From Candidatus Eisenbacteria bacterium (lineage in GTDB: Bacteria; Orphanbacterota; Orphanbacteria; Orphanbacterales; Orphanbacteraceae): 64,000 nucleotides of DNA. How positions within the stretch are numbered: position 1 is the first letter of the stretch; every line of letters starts with the position of its first letter. The stretch lies in NCBI GenBank assembly GCA_016930695.1, contig JAFGGD010000026.1:50904-114903 (forward strand). The letters are read 5' to 3'. This document shows, piece after piece, positions 1 to 10,600 of the stretch. The notes below the pieces were generated by a model. The model was not told the DNA's origin and did not search any database. It saw only the letters and a list, made by a program, of their open reading frames with translations. Made by a program: the position numbers and the translations under genes.

Positions 1-1
1 C

Positions 2-859
2 GCTCAGAACGGCGAGACCTCCGAAAGCGCCGTCCACGTGCATCCAGAGGCCGTGGTCGGCGCAGATGCGGGCGATGGCGCCGAGGTCGTCCATGGCGCC
101 GGTGTTCACCGTTCCGGCGGACGCGACGACGCAGAAGGGGAGCCGCCCCTCCGCCGCGTCTCGGACGATCGCCTTGTCCAGCGCCTCCGTGTCCATCGTG
201 AAGTCGTCGCGCACCGGGACGCGGCGGAGATTCTCCCCGCCGAGGCCGAGGATCTCCATCGCCTTCGCCACCGACACGTGGGCCTCTTCCGACGCGTAGG
301 CGGTCAGGCGCTCGCCGCCGGCGCGGAGACCGCCGGCTCGGACGTCGCCCGCGGCCTTGTCGTTCCGCGCCACCGCCATGCCGATCAAGTTGCCCATGCT
401 GGTGCCGCTGGTCACGATGCCGCCGCATCCCGGCGGGAAGCCGAAGAGTTCGGCGGCCCAACGAAGGACCTGCCGCTCCACGTAGACGGCGCCGTGATTG
501 CGGCCGCCCACGTTGGAGTTCATCGCCGCGGCGAAGATTTCCGCCAGAATTCCACCCGGCGTGCCGGAGCCGTGCACCCATCCGAAAAAGCGGGGATGGA
601 TGTTGCCCGTGGAGTGGGGAAGGATCAGGCGGCGCAGGTCGTCGCAGGCCCGCTCCGCCCCCTGCGGTTCGACGGGGAGCGGTTCGGCGAGGGAACGCTC
701 CAGATCGGCGGGGAGCGGGCTCCAGACCGGTCGTTCGCGCACGTCGCGGATGTAATCCAGCGCGACGTCGAGCATGCGATGGGAGAGATCGCGGAAGGTA
801 TCCCAGTCCGCCGGGTCGAGCGACCGCTCGGCGGGGGTTTTCTCCGGTGCGTCTTTCAT
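2..859 (-). CDS. Pyridoxal-phosphate-dependent decarboxylase (group II / DDC-like), C-terminal part outside window
   Basis: A 286-codon N-terminal part of a group II amino acid decarboxylase, read from an ATG at 859 and running off the left edge. A GAGGG ribosome site lies about 12 nt upstream. The order of motifs fits the family: the substrate-entry segment HPRFFGWVHGSG, a YVERQVLRWAAELFG block, the phosphate-binding loop TSGTSMGNL, the segment AHVSVAKAMEILGLG, ASAGTVNTGAMDDLG, and WMHVDGAFGG, whose Asp binds the PLP pyridine nitrogen. The Schiff-base lysine, expected 30-60 residues later, lies outside the window, so activity cannot be confirmed. These enzymes are cytoplasmic and decarboxylate aromatic L-amino acids, glutamate or related substrates. 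The substrate cannot be read from this part. Confidence is high for the family and low for specificity. Confidence 0.9.
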   Translation of the reverse strand, partial: MKDAPEKTPAERSLDPADWDTFRDLSHRMLDVALDYIRDVRERPVWSPLPADLERSLAEPLPVEPQGAERACDDLRRLILPHSTGNIHPRFFGWVHGSGTPGGILAEIFAAAMNSNVGGRNHGAVYVERQVLRWAAELFGFPPGCGGIVTSGTSMGNLIGMAVARNDKAAGDVRAGGLRAGGERLTAYASEEAHVSVAKAMEILGLGGENLRRVPVRDDFTMDTEALDKAIVRDAAEGRLPFCVVASAGTVNTGAMDDLGAIARICADHGLWMHVDGAFGGLAVLS

Positions 860-1053
860 CGGTCCGTCATCCCTCGGGCCGGGGTCTAAACGAGAGCGCC
901 CTCCCCCCCGGAGGGCGATGCCCCTCCATTGCACATCCCCGGGCGCGCCGCGTCAAGAGTGGAACCGTCGAACCCGTCGCCGCGGGGGCGACCGGTCATC
1001 CGCTCCCTTTCCCGTTCTATGGCTTCCCCGCCGCCGGTCGGGGCGGGGTCGTG

Positions 1054-1084
1054 AAAAAGCGACTCCGCCCGTGGGGGCGGAGCC
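1054..1084 (-). terminator. Rho-independent terminator
   Basis: On the minus strand a 10-bp GC-rich stem (GGCTCCGCCC / GGGCGGAGTC, one G-U pair, four-base loop CCAC) is followed by GC and then five T. No protein gene lies upstream on this strand within the window's intergenic region, so it either ends a small RNA or is an attenuator in the long leader of the decarboxylase gene starting at 859. Confidence 0.65.
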
Positions 1085-1325
1085 GCATGAGCGTCAGCTT
1101 CGGTGGCGTAGGGTTCCCCCTCCTCGAGGCGAACCGCGCAGCGCCACGCGCGCGTGGAAACCGGCCCCTTAAGGGGACGCCACCTCCACTATGCCGCAAC
1201 AGTCAGATTGCACCGGACCACCTCCTCTCCGGGCGTGCCCCGAACGGCGAGTCCCAACCTCGCCCGGCGCCCTCTCCCGCCCGAAGTCGGACGCCGCCGC
1301 GGATCACGGCCGCGGGTGATTTCCT
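1085..1325 (-). ncRNA. Possible structured RNA (weak 6S-like resemblance)
   Basis: The minus strand between a TATGAT box (1332-1337) and the terminator at 1054-1084 is full of short hairpins. A perfect 8-bp stem (GGTGGCGT / ACGCCACC) encloses two self-complementary arms, CCCCTTAAGGGG and CCACGCGCGCGTGG. The run GTGGCGCTGCGCGGTT resembles, from memory, the segment GTGGCGCTCCGCGGTT of E. coli 6S RNA. The rest does not obviously match, and a full 6S fold (closing stem, central bubble, terminal stem) was not demonstrated. It may be another RNA class or a leader. Confidence 0.3.
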
Positions 1326-1467
1326 TTTTTAATCATACCCCCGGCCGCCCCTTTCGGGTCGAAAAAAATGCGTCGCATCGACGGTCCGGCCGCCTCTCAT
1401 CGAAGAGGTGACGCCCGTTCCCGCGATCCCCGCGCTTGGATGGGGCGGTGAATCGTTGCGGCTCCTC

Positions 1468-1653
1468 TTGACGGACCCCCCTCCTTTTTCTATCTCCAAA
1501 AAGGAAAGGGCCGGACGAGGCGGATCCGCGCCGTCGCTCTCCCAAAGCAAACGCGCGGCCGCGCCGTCGCCATTCGACCGACCGGCCGTCCTTAGCGAAC
1601 GGCGGCCGGACGGACCCGAAGCCCCGGAGGAGAGATCTTTCCGGGGCTTTTTA
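1468..1653 (+). ncRNA. Possible intergenic small RNA
   Basis: A TTGACG box (1468-1473), a 17-base spacer and a weak TATCTC box (1491-1496) precede about 150 nt that end at the strong terminator at 1621-1653. No ribosome site or plausible protein lies between. The transcript would carry an internal GGCCG/CGGCC hairpin around 1580-1615. The evidence is only promoter plus terminator without a gene. Confidence 0.3.
1621..1653 (+). terminator. Rho-independent terminator
   Basis: The arms GCCCCGGA (1621-1628) and TCCGGGGC (1640-1647) form a perfect 8-bp stem, followed directly by TTTTT. It ends any plus-strand transcript entering from 1400-1620 and insulates the downstream CNNM-like gene. Confidence 0.75.
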
Positions 1654-1695
1654 CGCATCCTCTTTCTTTTCTTCCGGTCCCCTTTCCGGTTCCGG

Positions 1696-1724
1696 GTGAC
1701 GCCGCGCTCCGGGACCGTTATATT
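1696..1724 (+). promoter_or_regulatory. Sigma-70-type promoter for the CNNM-like gene
   Basis: GTGACG (1696-1701, 4/6 to the -35 consensus), a 17-base spacer and TATATT (1719-1724, 5/6 to the -10 consensus). The predicted start near 1731 gives an 85-nt leader to the ATG at 1817. Confidence 0.45.
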
Positions 1725-1816
1725 CACGGAAGACCGCGGGTGGGACGGACTCGATCCGGCCGGGTCGGAGCGGGAACGCGGGTCCGTTTTCCGCGCGAAC
1801 ACCGTGACGGGATTCC

Positions 1817-2935
1817 ATGGCCGTTCTCTTTTTCTATGTCGCCTTAGCCCTCGGAGTCTCTTTCCTCTGCTCCATCGCCGAGGCGGTGCTTCTCAGCGTC
1901 TCGGCCTCCTACATCGTGTCACTGGAGAGGGAGGGACGGAAATCGGGTCGCGTCCTGCGCCGGCTCAAATCGGACGTGGAGCGTCCCCTTGCGGCGATCC
2001 TCAGTTTGAACACCATCGCCCACACGATCGGCGCGGCGGGCGCGGGAGCGCAGGCGGCGATCGTCTTCGGCAGCCGGGTGGTCGGTCTCGTCTCGGTGAT
2101 CCTCACCCTCCTCATCCTCTTCCTTTCCGAAATCATCCCCAAGACGATCGGCGCGACTTACTGGCGTGAGCTCGCGCCCGTGATGGGAAGGATCATCTCC
2201 GCCGTGATGGTTCTGATGTATCCCTTCGTCGTCGTCTCCGGTTTTATCACGAGGAGTACGCGTCGCAAGAAGCCTCTTCTGGGGCTCCGCCGGGAGGAAT
2301 TCGCGGCCATGGCCGACCTCGGCCGCGAAGAGGGACAGCTCCGGGAGCGGGAATCGAAGATTCTCCACAACCTCTTCCGCCTCCGTTCAATCGTGGTGAG
2401 CGACGTGATGACGCCGCGCACCGTCGTCTTCGCCCTCCCGGAGGAGGGGACCGTCGCCGAGTACGTCGCGCGGCACGGCGACAATTTCTTCTCCCGCATT
2501 CCTGTCTACCGGGACGACCTGGACCACGTGACCGGCTTCGTCCTCCGCGGCGACGTGCTGAACGCCCACGCCCGGGGCCGGTTGGACGTCCCCCTCGCGG
2601 AGATCGCTCGCCCCATACCGCTGGTGTTTCGCAACAAGCCGCTCTCCGCGGTTTACGATTCTCTCGTCGGAAAGAGGGAGAAGATGGCGGTCGTTCTGGA
2701 CGAACACGGCGGCACGGCGGGGATCGTCACGCTCGAGGACGTGATCGAGACGCTGCTCGGCCTGGAGATCGTCGACGAGATGGACCGGGCGGTGGATATG
2801 CGCGTGGTGGCGCGCCGGATGTGGGAGAAGAGGGCCAAGGGGCTCGGCATCCCTCCGGAGGCGTTCGGCGGTGATGGATGGCCGTCCGAAGAAGAGGACG
2901 GCAAGGACGAAGAGATTCGCGGGGAAGAGGAGTGA
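1817..2935 (+). CDS. CNNM/HlyC-CorC family membrane protein with DUF21 and paired CBS domains
   Basis: A 372-residue inner-membrane protein. Residues 1 to about 170 form the DUF21/CNNM transmembrane module, with several hydrophobic helices and the family signature LSEIIPKTIGATYWRELAP. Residues about 185-310 are a CBS pair, opening with DVMTPRTVVFALP and closing with EHGGTAGIVTLEDVIETLL. Such proteins are linked to Mg2+ or Co2+ handling, with CBS domains sensing adenine nucleotides. The C-terminal CorC/HlyC domain of full-length members is absent and is replaced by a short charged tail rich in Glu/Asp/Lys. The ATG at 1817 has only a weak GACGGG ribosome site. It has its own promoter and converges with chrA. 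The family call is sound; the transported ion is not determined. Confidence 0.9.
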   Translation: MAVLFFYVALALGVSFLCSIAEAVLLSVSASYIVSLEREGRKSGRVLRRLKSDVERPLAAILSLNTIAHTIGAAGAGAQAAIVFGSRVVGLVSVILTLLILFLSEIIPKTIGATYWRELAPVMGRIISAVMVLMYPFVVVSGFITRSTRRKKPLLGLRREEFAAMADLGREEGQLRERESKILHNLFRLRSIVVSDVMTPRTVVFALPEEGTVAEYVARHGDNFFSRIPVYRDDLDHVTGFVLRGDVLNAHARGRLDVPLAEIARPIPLVFRNKPLSAVYDSLVGKREKMAVVLDEHGGTAGIVTLEDVIETLLGLEIVDEMDRAVDMRVVARRMWEKRAKGLGIPPEAFGGDGWPSEEEDGKDEEIRGEEE

Positions 2936-3001
2936 TAGCGGTCCCTTCTTGTCGAAAAATAGCGCGGGGGACGTGAAGGAGCTGTTCGTTCCCCGGAAGT
3001 C

Positions 3002-4174
3002 CTATACCGCCAGCCGCCAGATCGACCCGAACAGGGCGCCCCCGAGAATGATCCAGACCGGATTGACGCGGAAACGGAGGACCGCCACGGAGGCGAGGAT
3101 CACGATCGCCCACGCCGGCGGGTCGAGAAGCACAGCCCGGCCGAGCTGAATCGTAACGATCGCCATCAGTGCGAGCGCGCCCGCGTTTACCGCGTCGAGA
3201 AAGGCGGCGGTCCAGGGGGACCGCCGGAGCCGCGGGATCACCGGGTTCAGAAGGAGGACGATGAAGAAGGAGGGGAGGAAGATGCCGATGGTCGCCACCG
3301 CGGCTCCGGGCGCACCGGCGATCACATAACCGATAAAGGTCGCCGCCGAAAGGACCGGCCCGGGCGTGAACTGTCCGAGGGCGATCGCGTCCAGAAGCTG
3401 CGTGCGCGTCAACCAGCCGTACTTCCCCACCAGGTCCCCTTCGAGGAAGGCGATCAACACGTAACCGCTCCCGTAGAGCACCGCACCCACCTTCAGGAAG
3501 ACGAGACCGAGCTTGAGGAGTGAAACTCCCGCCGCGGCGCCGGCTACGCCGCCCGCGGCGATCGTCTCGCCCGCCGTGGGAGCGCGGAGCGCAGGGAGCG
3601 CGAGTGAGACGCCTTTCGTCCCGTGCCGGCCGAAAAGCCCGTGGCCGAGCATCCCCGCGGCGCCGCCGGCGAGGAGGGCGAACACCGGCTCCACTCCGGC
3701 CACGGTGAGGAGGGCGACGAAAAGAGCGAGCGCCGCCGTGTGCGCGCCGATGATCGCCTTCTTGCCCAGCTTGCGGAGGGCGCCGAGGATGACGGCGATT
3801 ACCGCCGGCTTGATCCCGGCGAGGAAGGGCTCCACCGCGGGGAGCGCTCCGTAGCGCACATAGAACCACGCGAAGGCGCCGGTGAGCGCGACGGCGGGGA
3901 GGATGAACGCCGCGCCCGCGACGAAGAGTCCGCGCCGTCCCGCCCTCTCATAGCCGAGGTGCATGGTGATCTCGGTGGAGTTGGGACCGGGGATCAGGTT
4001 GGTCGCGCCGATCAGGTCGAGAAAGTGCTGCGTCGAAAGCCACCTTCGCCGCCGCACGAACTGGTCTTCCATGAGGGAGACGTGCGCCGCAGGCCCGCCG
4101 AAGGCGGTCAGCCCCAGCCGCAAAAAGATGAGGGCGATGGTCCCGAGGCTCTCGCGCTCTCTTCCGTCGTTCAT
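3002..4174 (-). CDS. chrA: Chromate transporter, long-chain ChrA type
   Basis: A 390-residue polytopic membrane protein with the two tandem homologous halves of bidomain ChrA. The first half begins FLRLGLTAFGGPAAHVSLME with RRRRWL and LIGATNLIPGPNSTE. The second repeats the pattern with FLKVGAVLYGSGYVLIAFLE, KYGWLTRTQLLDAIALGQFTPGP. The G-[FP]-G-G-P and N/Q-[LF]-[IT]-P-G-P motifs are the family hallmarks. ChrA exports chromate by proton antiport, though family members may carry other oxyanions. A longer frame extends to 4402, but the ATG at 4174 is preferred because GGGGGA sits 6 nt upstream and the extra residues look like translated non-coding DNA. It converges with the CNNM-like gene with a 66-nt gap. 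No chrB-type regulator is nearby. Confidence 0.92.
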   Translation of the reverse strand: MNDGRERESLGTIALIFLRLGLTAFGGPAAHVSLMEDQFVRRRRWLSTQHFLDLIGATNLIPGPNSTEITMHLGYERAGRRGLFVAGAAFILPAVALTGAFAWFYVRYGALPAVEPFLAGIKPAVIAVILGALRKLGKKAIIGAHTAALALFVALLTVAGVEPVFALLAGGAAGMLGHGLFGRHGTKGVSLALPALRAPTAGETIAAGGVAGAAAGVSLLKLGLVFLKVGAVLYGSGYVLIAFLEGDLVGKYGWLTRTQLLDAIALGQFTPGPVLSAATFIGYVIAGAPGAAVATIGIFLPSFFIVLLLNPVIPRLRRSPWTAAFLDAVNAGALALMAIVTIQLGRAVLLDPPAWAIVILASVAVLRFRVNPVWIILGGALFGSIWRLAV

Positions 4175-4629
4175 TCCGTTTCCCCCGCTTCGTCGATCTC
4201 CGCCCCTTCCGGCGGCCGATCCGATCCGCCCCCCGTCTCGATTATCAAGATAGAGTATCCACGCGATCGGATTTGTTAAGATTCCATCGCCTGCGAGGCT
4301 CCTCGCCCGCATACGGCCAATCCATGATACAATAGGAAAGACAATCGGTAGACGGTGAGCCGGGGAAAAGCCTGAAACACATCGCACCACCGATTTCCTC
4401 ACCCCCCGTCGTCGATTCTACTCTATTGCCGAACGAGCGCGCCCGTGATCCCCCGGCGGGGAGTGCCGGCCCGCTTTAATTTAGCTGCAAACAAACAAGG
4501 ACACGATCCCGGCCGGTTCTCCGGATCGCCGCGCCTCCGTCCCCGCGCACGCGACGACCGTCGCCCTTCTCCGTGCGGATCGGAAGCCGGGTCCCGGCGT
4601 TCCGCCGGCGACGAGCGGCGAGGTGGACC
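4175..4629. other. Divergent intergenic region without a gene
   Basis: The region lies between chrA (minus) and the giant exoprotein (plus). For chrA a weak promoter can be drawn: TTAACA (4274-4279) and TACTCT (4252-4257), spacer 16. For the plus gene there is an extended -10, TGATACAAT (4325-4333), giving a leader of about 290 nt. I see no terminator, repeat or RNA gene. Confidence 0.35.
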
Positions 4630-7600
4630 ATGCAATCCCGGATATTCCGCAGGTCGATTTGTCTCACCCTCTTTCCCCTCCTTTTCATCGCCTTCGTCCC
4701 GCGCTCGGACGGCGCTCTACCCGCCGTTCAGGAGAGGCCCGGCGCGGAACGAATCGAAGGGGACGGCGCGCGCCCCTCACCCCTCCCGCGGGAGAATGAA
4801 CCGGACGTCCACTGGTTCGGCTTCTACGATCCGATCACCGGCGCGGCGGTGGAGGACTCGGTCTGGACCTTCGATCACGGCGCCGCCGATCCCCTCGAGG
4901 GGTGGGCCGCGGAAGACCGGACCGCCTGCGACTTCACCGCCTTCCGCTGGATCGACCCGTCCGAATGGTACGGCCACGACAACACGATCCCGGAGCCGGT
5001 CCTGAGCGGATACGGGAGCATCTGGTGCGGGTTCTACGAGGACCAGGCGGACTCCGCCGGATGGGTGAACGGCCTCGGCTACGGCAATCTGTGGAAGCAG
5101 TGGGTGGACGGTCCCGAGCTGACCTACGACGGAAGCGGATCGGTGGACGTCGATTTCATCTACTTCGCCGACACCGAGGAGGACTATGACTTCGTCTACG
5201 TCATCGTCGACTTCCCCTCACTCGGCGTGATGGACACGATCGCGACCTTCGACGGGGTCGACGGCTCCCCCTCGATCCCCTCCTCCTTCAGCCGGACCGT
5301 CGATTTCCAGACCCTCACCGGCGGGCTATCGGCGGCCTTCCACATCCGATTCCTCTTCGTCTCCGATTCGGGGTACTCGGACGAGGACGGGATATACGAT
5401 TGCACCAGCGGCCCCTTCTGCGTGGACGACATCCTGCTGACGAACAACATCGTCGGAGGGAACCGGAGCTACGATTTCGAAACGGGCCCGCAGGGGTTCA
5501 CCCCGGGCTCCTTCGAGGGGGTCGGCGCCTGGCTGCTCGCCGACAACGAACATCACTACTCGCTCCCCCCTTATTCGGTTTGCGGCCTCCGGGACAGCAT
5601 CCTCGCCATGCACGACGGCTCCCGGCAGCATCCGGACGGCCAGTTCACCGAAGCGTTCTCGCCGCCGGTGCCCGTGTCCTCCCTCGGCGCCGGGCCCTGG
5701 GTGATCTTCGCCGACTACGACATCTACGCCGATCTGCCCAGCGGGAGCTGCGAATACTGGCAGGTCGGATGGTCCTACTACCCCTACGACGCCGGGAACG
5801 GACCGGAGTGGTCTCCGCGGGTGGGCAAGGACGCCAATTACTACACCGGCTCTCCGACCTGCTGGCGGGACCGCCTCTTCGGACGTTTCGAGGCGATCGG
5901 CGACACCACGATTCCGGCCGACGCCGACTCGGTCCGCCTCGTCTTCGGTTTCCTCAATCTCTGTCCGGACGGGAGCGGCTGCGACTGCGCGTCGAATCCC
6001 TCCCGGCCGAATCCCTTCTTCGACAACATCCGGATCGGCGTGAACGGGGCGCACGCGATTCACGTGCCCGGCGATTACGCGACGATTCAGACGGCGATCG
6101 ACTCCGCCGGGCCGGGGGACACGGTGGTCGTCGCGGCGGGGACCTATTCTCCCTCCACCAACGGTGAGGCCTTTCCGATCGAGATGAAGGGTCATGTCGC
6201 GCTCATCGCTCCTTCCGGACCCGCGTCGACCATCATCGACGCCGAGGGGACCGGGCGGGTGCTGGTCGCCCTCGAGGCGGGCCACACGCAGACCACCTTC
6301 CTCCGCGGTTTCACCGTCACCGGCGGCGTCGCGACCGGCGCGGACAGCACCGGCGGGGGTTTCTACGTGGACAGGTCGTCCGTACGGATCGACAGCTGCG
6401 TCTTCCACGGGAACACCGCCTCCTTCGCCGGCGGCGCCCTGTACGGTTCGTACGTCACGCCGCCGATCACCTCCTCCACCTTCGGGGGGAACGAAGCGCC
6501 CGCCGGGGCGGCGATCTACATCGAAGCGGAGGGGCTTTTCGCGATCGAACTGAATAACGTGATTGTCGCCTGGAACGACGGAGGCGCGGGGATCGCGATG
6601 AGCGACACGGCGGCCTACGGCATCCTCGCCTGCTGCGACGTCTACGGCAACGAGGGGGGGGACTACGTCGGGTGCATCGAGGGACTGGAGGGTACGGACG
6701 GCAACATCCGCGCCAACCCGGTCTTCTGCAACCTGGCCGCGGGGGACCTCCATCTGCACGCCGGATCCCCCTGCCTCGCCGCCCCCGGCTGCGGGCGGAT
6801 CGGCGCTCTCGGCGCCGGCGACTGCTGGCGGACGTGGTACGTCCCCTCCGAAGCCCCGACGATACAGGCGGCGTTCGACACGTCGGCGGCGGGGGATACG
6901 GTGGAGATCGCCGCGGGCACCTACCACGAACATGATCTCGACATTCCCTCGCGGCGGACGGTGCGCGGCGCGACGGGCGACCCGGCGGACGTGATCGTGG
7001 ACGCCCAGGATCTGGGCCGTGTGTTTTTGACCGAAGACGAAGGGATTCTCGTGGAAGACCTGACCCTGACGGGCGGGAACGCCTCCGGGAGCGGTTTGGA
7101 CGGCCTCGGGGGCGGGTACTTCTGCGATTTTGGCGACTCCGTCACCTTCCGGAACTGCGTCTTCACCGATAACGAGTCGGTCGACCAAGGCGGGGGAGCC
7201 AGGACCATAGGCTATCATTTATTCGAGAATTGTATCTTCACGAATAATACGAGCGAGAACGGAGGCGGAATCTACACGAGCCAGGACAGCGTGATCCTGC
7301 GGAACTGCGTCTTCCAGGGGAACACCGTGACGAACCATGGGGGCGCGATCTTTGCCACGGACGGCGCGGTCCGGGTCGAAAGCTGCCTGGTGAGCGGGAA
7401 CCAAGGAGTGGGAGGCGGCACGGCCGGAGGGGGCGCGAGTTTCGCCTCTTTGAGCCGGGCGACGGTCGTGGAAACGGAGATCTCCGGCAATACCGCCAAT
7501 TACTGCGGCGGTGTTTCCTTCGCCGATCAGGGGAGCATGACCGGTTGCGTCATTGTCGGGAACGAGGGGCTCAACTACGGCGGGGGCGTCCAGCTTGGCG

Positions 7601-10600
7601 GGGCGACGGTCGGCTTTTCGAACTGCACCATCGCGTTCAACGACGCGCCGTTCGGAGCGGGTATCCTGAGCGCGTCCGGTTACCCCTCTCTCGACCGCTG
7701 CATCATCGCTTTCAACAAAACCGGTGAGGCGTTCTCCTGCGACTTCACCGCGCCCGTCTCCATCACCTGCACCGACATCTACGGAAACGACGGCGGCGAC
7801 TGGATCGACAGCCTCGCCGCGCTGGACAGCGTGGACGGCAACTTCCACGCCGACCCGATGTTCTGCGGCTCCGAAAGCCCGGAGGACTCGCTGGCGCTCC
7901 GCGACGATTCCCCCTGCGCGATCGACACCTGCGCGCTCCAATCGCCCCGCGGCGTGATCGGCGCCCGTCCTGCGGGCTGCGGCGGCTCGGTGGTGAACTG
8001 GAGCGGCGGCGGAGACGGCGTCTCCTGGAGCGACCCGGCCAACTGGGATCCGGCGAGGGTGCCGACGAGTTCCGACGCGGTCCGGATCGTCTCGGCGGAG
8101 AGCACGGTGGTCGTCGTCGCGATGGATACCACCGTCTACTCCCTCACCGTCGGCGGCGGCCGGGCGGAGAACAAGCTGGTGATCGAGTCGGACACGCTCA
8201 CCCTCCTCGCGGGCGGCGGCAACTTCGGCGAGATCGAGATCCGTTCCGAGGCGGCGATCGAGATCGGCCTCGATCCCTCGGCGGTTTTCACCAACGAGGC
8301 GACCGGGCTGATCCGTCTCGTCGGCGGATCGATCATCGGCGAGGGGACATTCATCAACGGCGGCGAGGTGCGGAACGAGGACGACGGCGGGAAAAGCCGC
8401 GCCATCGGAACGATCGCCATCTCCTTCCTGAACGTGTTCGACGATCCGGGCGACGGGGCGATCGTGGTGGCGGGCGGAACCCTGGCGATCGAGGACGAGC
8501 TGGCGAACGCCGGGTCGCTCATGGTGCGCACCACCGCGACGATGATGCTCGATCCGGGCGACGGCGCGGTGCAGGCGGAAGGGATCACCAATTCGGGGGT
8601 CTGCGTCGTCGAAGACGGCGCGACATTCGACATCCGTCCCGAGCAGACGATCTTCCTGAACGAGGTCGGAGGCGTCTTCGTGCTCGAAGGGGGCGACATC
8701 ACCGGACCGGGCCTCTTCCGGAACCGGGGAACGCTCATGAAGGACGAGACGCCCCGCGGCGGCCGCTCGACCGGCTCCATCGCGTGCGGATTCGAGACCC
8801 TCTTCGAGGATCCCGGCGACGGGGCGATCGTCGTGAACGACGGGACGCTCGAGATCGAAGGGGAGTTCGCCAACGCCGGCTCCTGCTTCGTGCGGAACAC
8901 GACGGAGATGCTCCTCGATCCGGGGGACGGTCCGAACCAGAACGGCGGCCAGAACAACGAGGGCGTGATCGAAGTCGAGGAAGGGGCGACCCTCCGTGTG
9001 CAGGGGGAGGGGACGATTTTCGTCAACCGCGTCGGCGGCGAGGTGATCCTCTCCGGCGGCGACCTGGACGGGACCGGCACCTTCCGAAACCGCGGGACGG
9101 TCCGCAAGATCGATCCGCCGGCGAAGTCGCGCGCGACGAGCCGGATCGGCTGTTCCTTCGCGAACCTTTTCGAGGATCCCGGCGACGGGGCGATCCTGGC
9201 CGAGGCGGGGGCGCTCGATATCGAGGGGACGTTCGATAACGGGGGGGAGGTGCGCGTCGACAGCGGCGCCGCGATCGATCTGGACAGCGCCTCCACGGCG
9301 GCGAACGACGGCTCCATCACCATAAAGGAGGATGGCGAGCTGGTGGTAGACGGCGACGTGACGAACGAGCCGTCCGGAGAGTGGATCGTCCGCGGCGAGA
9401 CCCGGATCAACCCATCTGGAACCTTTACCAACGAAGGAACAACGGAGCTGGACGGCCCGGGCTCGTCCATCGTGAATGAGGGGACCTTCCTGCACGAGGA
9501 GAACGCGGTCCTCTCCGGAACGGGAACCTTCGACAACACCGTCGGGACCTTCACCGGAGACGGGATCTTCGCACCCGGTGGATCGCCCGGGATCCTCACC
9601 TTCCTCGGCGATTTCGTTTCCGGGGCGACGAGCGAGATCCGCGTGGAGCTGGGGGGCACGGCGGCGGGGACCGAGTACGACCGCCTGGCGATCTCCGGCG
9701 ACGCGACCCTCGGCGGCGGGATGCACGTCACCTATTGGAACGGCTTCGAACCGCTGGAAGGGGATAGCTTCGCGGTGGTGGTCTTCGGCGGGCGCGCGAC
9801 GCGGGACGGATTCGACTGCTATTCCGGTCTCGGCTCCGAATCGAGCTATCTCCGGCCGAAGATTGAGTCGGACGCCTTCGCCCTGGTCGCCGTGGACAGC
9901 ACGGCCGCGAACCAGGACCCGTCGGCGGCGGCGGACGCGGAGAGCACCGACGCGGTGACGCCGATCGTGATCGACGTGCTCGCCAACGATTCCGACCCGG
10001 ACATGGACCCTCTCCGGATCGTCGCCGTTTCTCTTGACGCGACGGTCGGAGACGCCTCCGTCGATCCGGGAGACACGACGATCACCTACACACCGAGTCC
10101 CTCCTTCGCCGGAACCGATTCGATCCGGTATCTGGTTACGGACTGTCTCGGCGGGATCGATTCCGCTTTGGTCGAGGTGGTGGTGGGACGGGCGCCGCGG
10201 GTTTGGACGGTGCCGGTCGCCGCGCCGACCATCGAAGCGGGGCTCGACTCCGCCTGGGAGAAGGACACGGTGGAGATCGCCGCGGGCACGTACTACGAAC
10301 ACGACATCGAACTGAAGGCGGGTGTGGTCCTGCGCGGCGGGACGGGCGACCCGGCGGACGTGATCGTCGATGCGGACTCGCTCGGGCGGGTCTTTCGCGC
10401 CTCCCAACTGAGCGACCCACCCCGCCTCGAAGCAATCACGATCACCGGAGGGTACTCTCCCGACCTGCTCGGAGTCGGGCTTCGTGTCTATCAGACGGAC
10501 ATGACCATTCACAACTGCCGATTCGTCGGCAACAGTTCGGGTTACCGCGCGGGAGGCCTGTATATCGCCTACTGCTCCCCGACGGTGACCGAGTGTCTCT

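Larger units (their letters stand above)
860..1816. other. Gene-free interval with two terminators and two possible small RNAs
   Basis: No reading frame here has a ribosome site, a protein-like composition or a recognisable domain. The interval holds a minus-strand terminator (1054-1084), a structured minus-strand segment (about 1085-1325), a possible plus-strand small RNA ending in a strong terminator (1621-1653), and a promoter for the downstream CNNM-like gene (1696-1724). They are listed separately. Confidence 0.6.
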
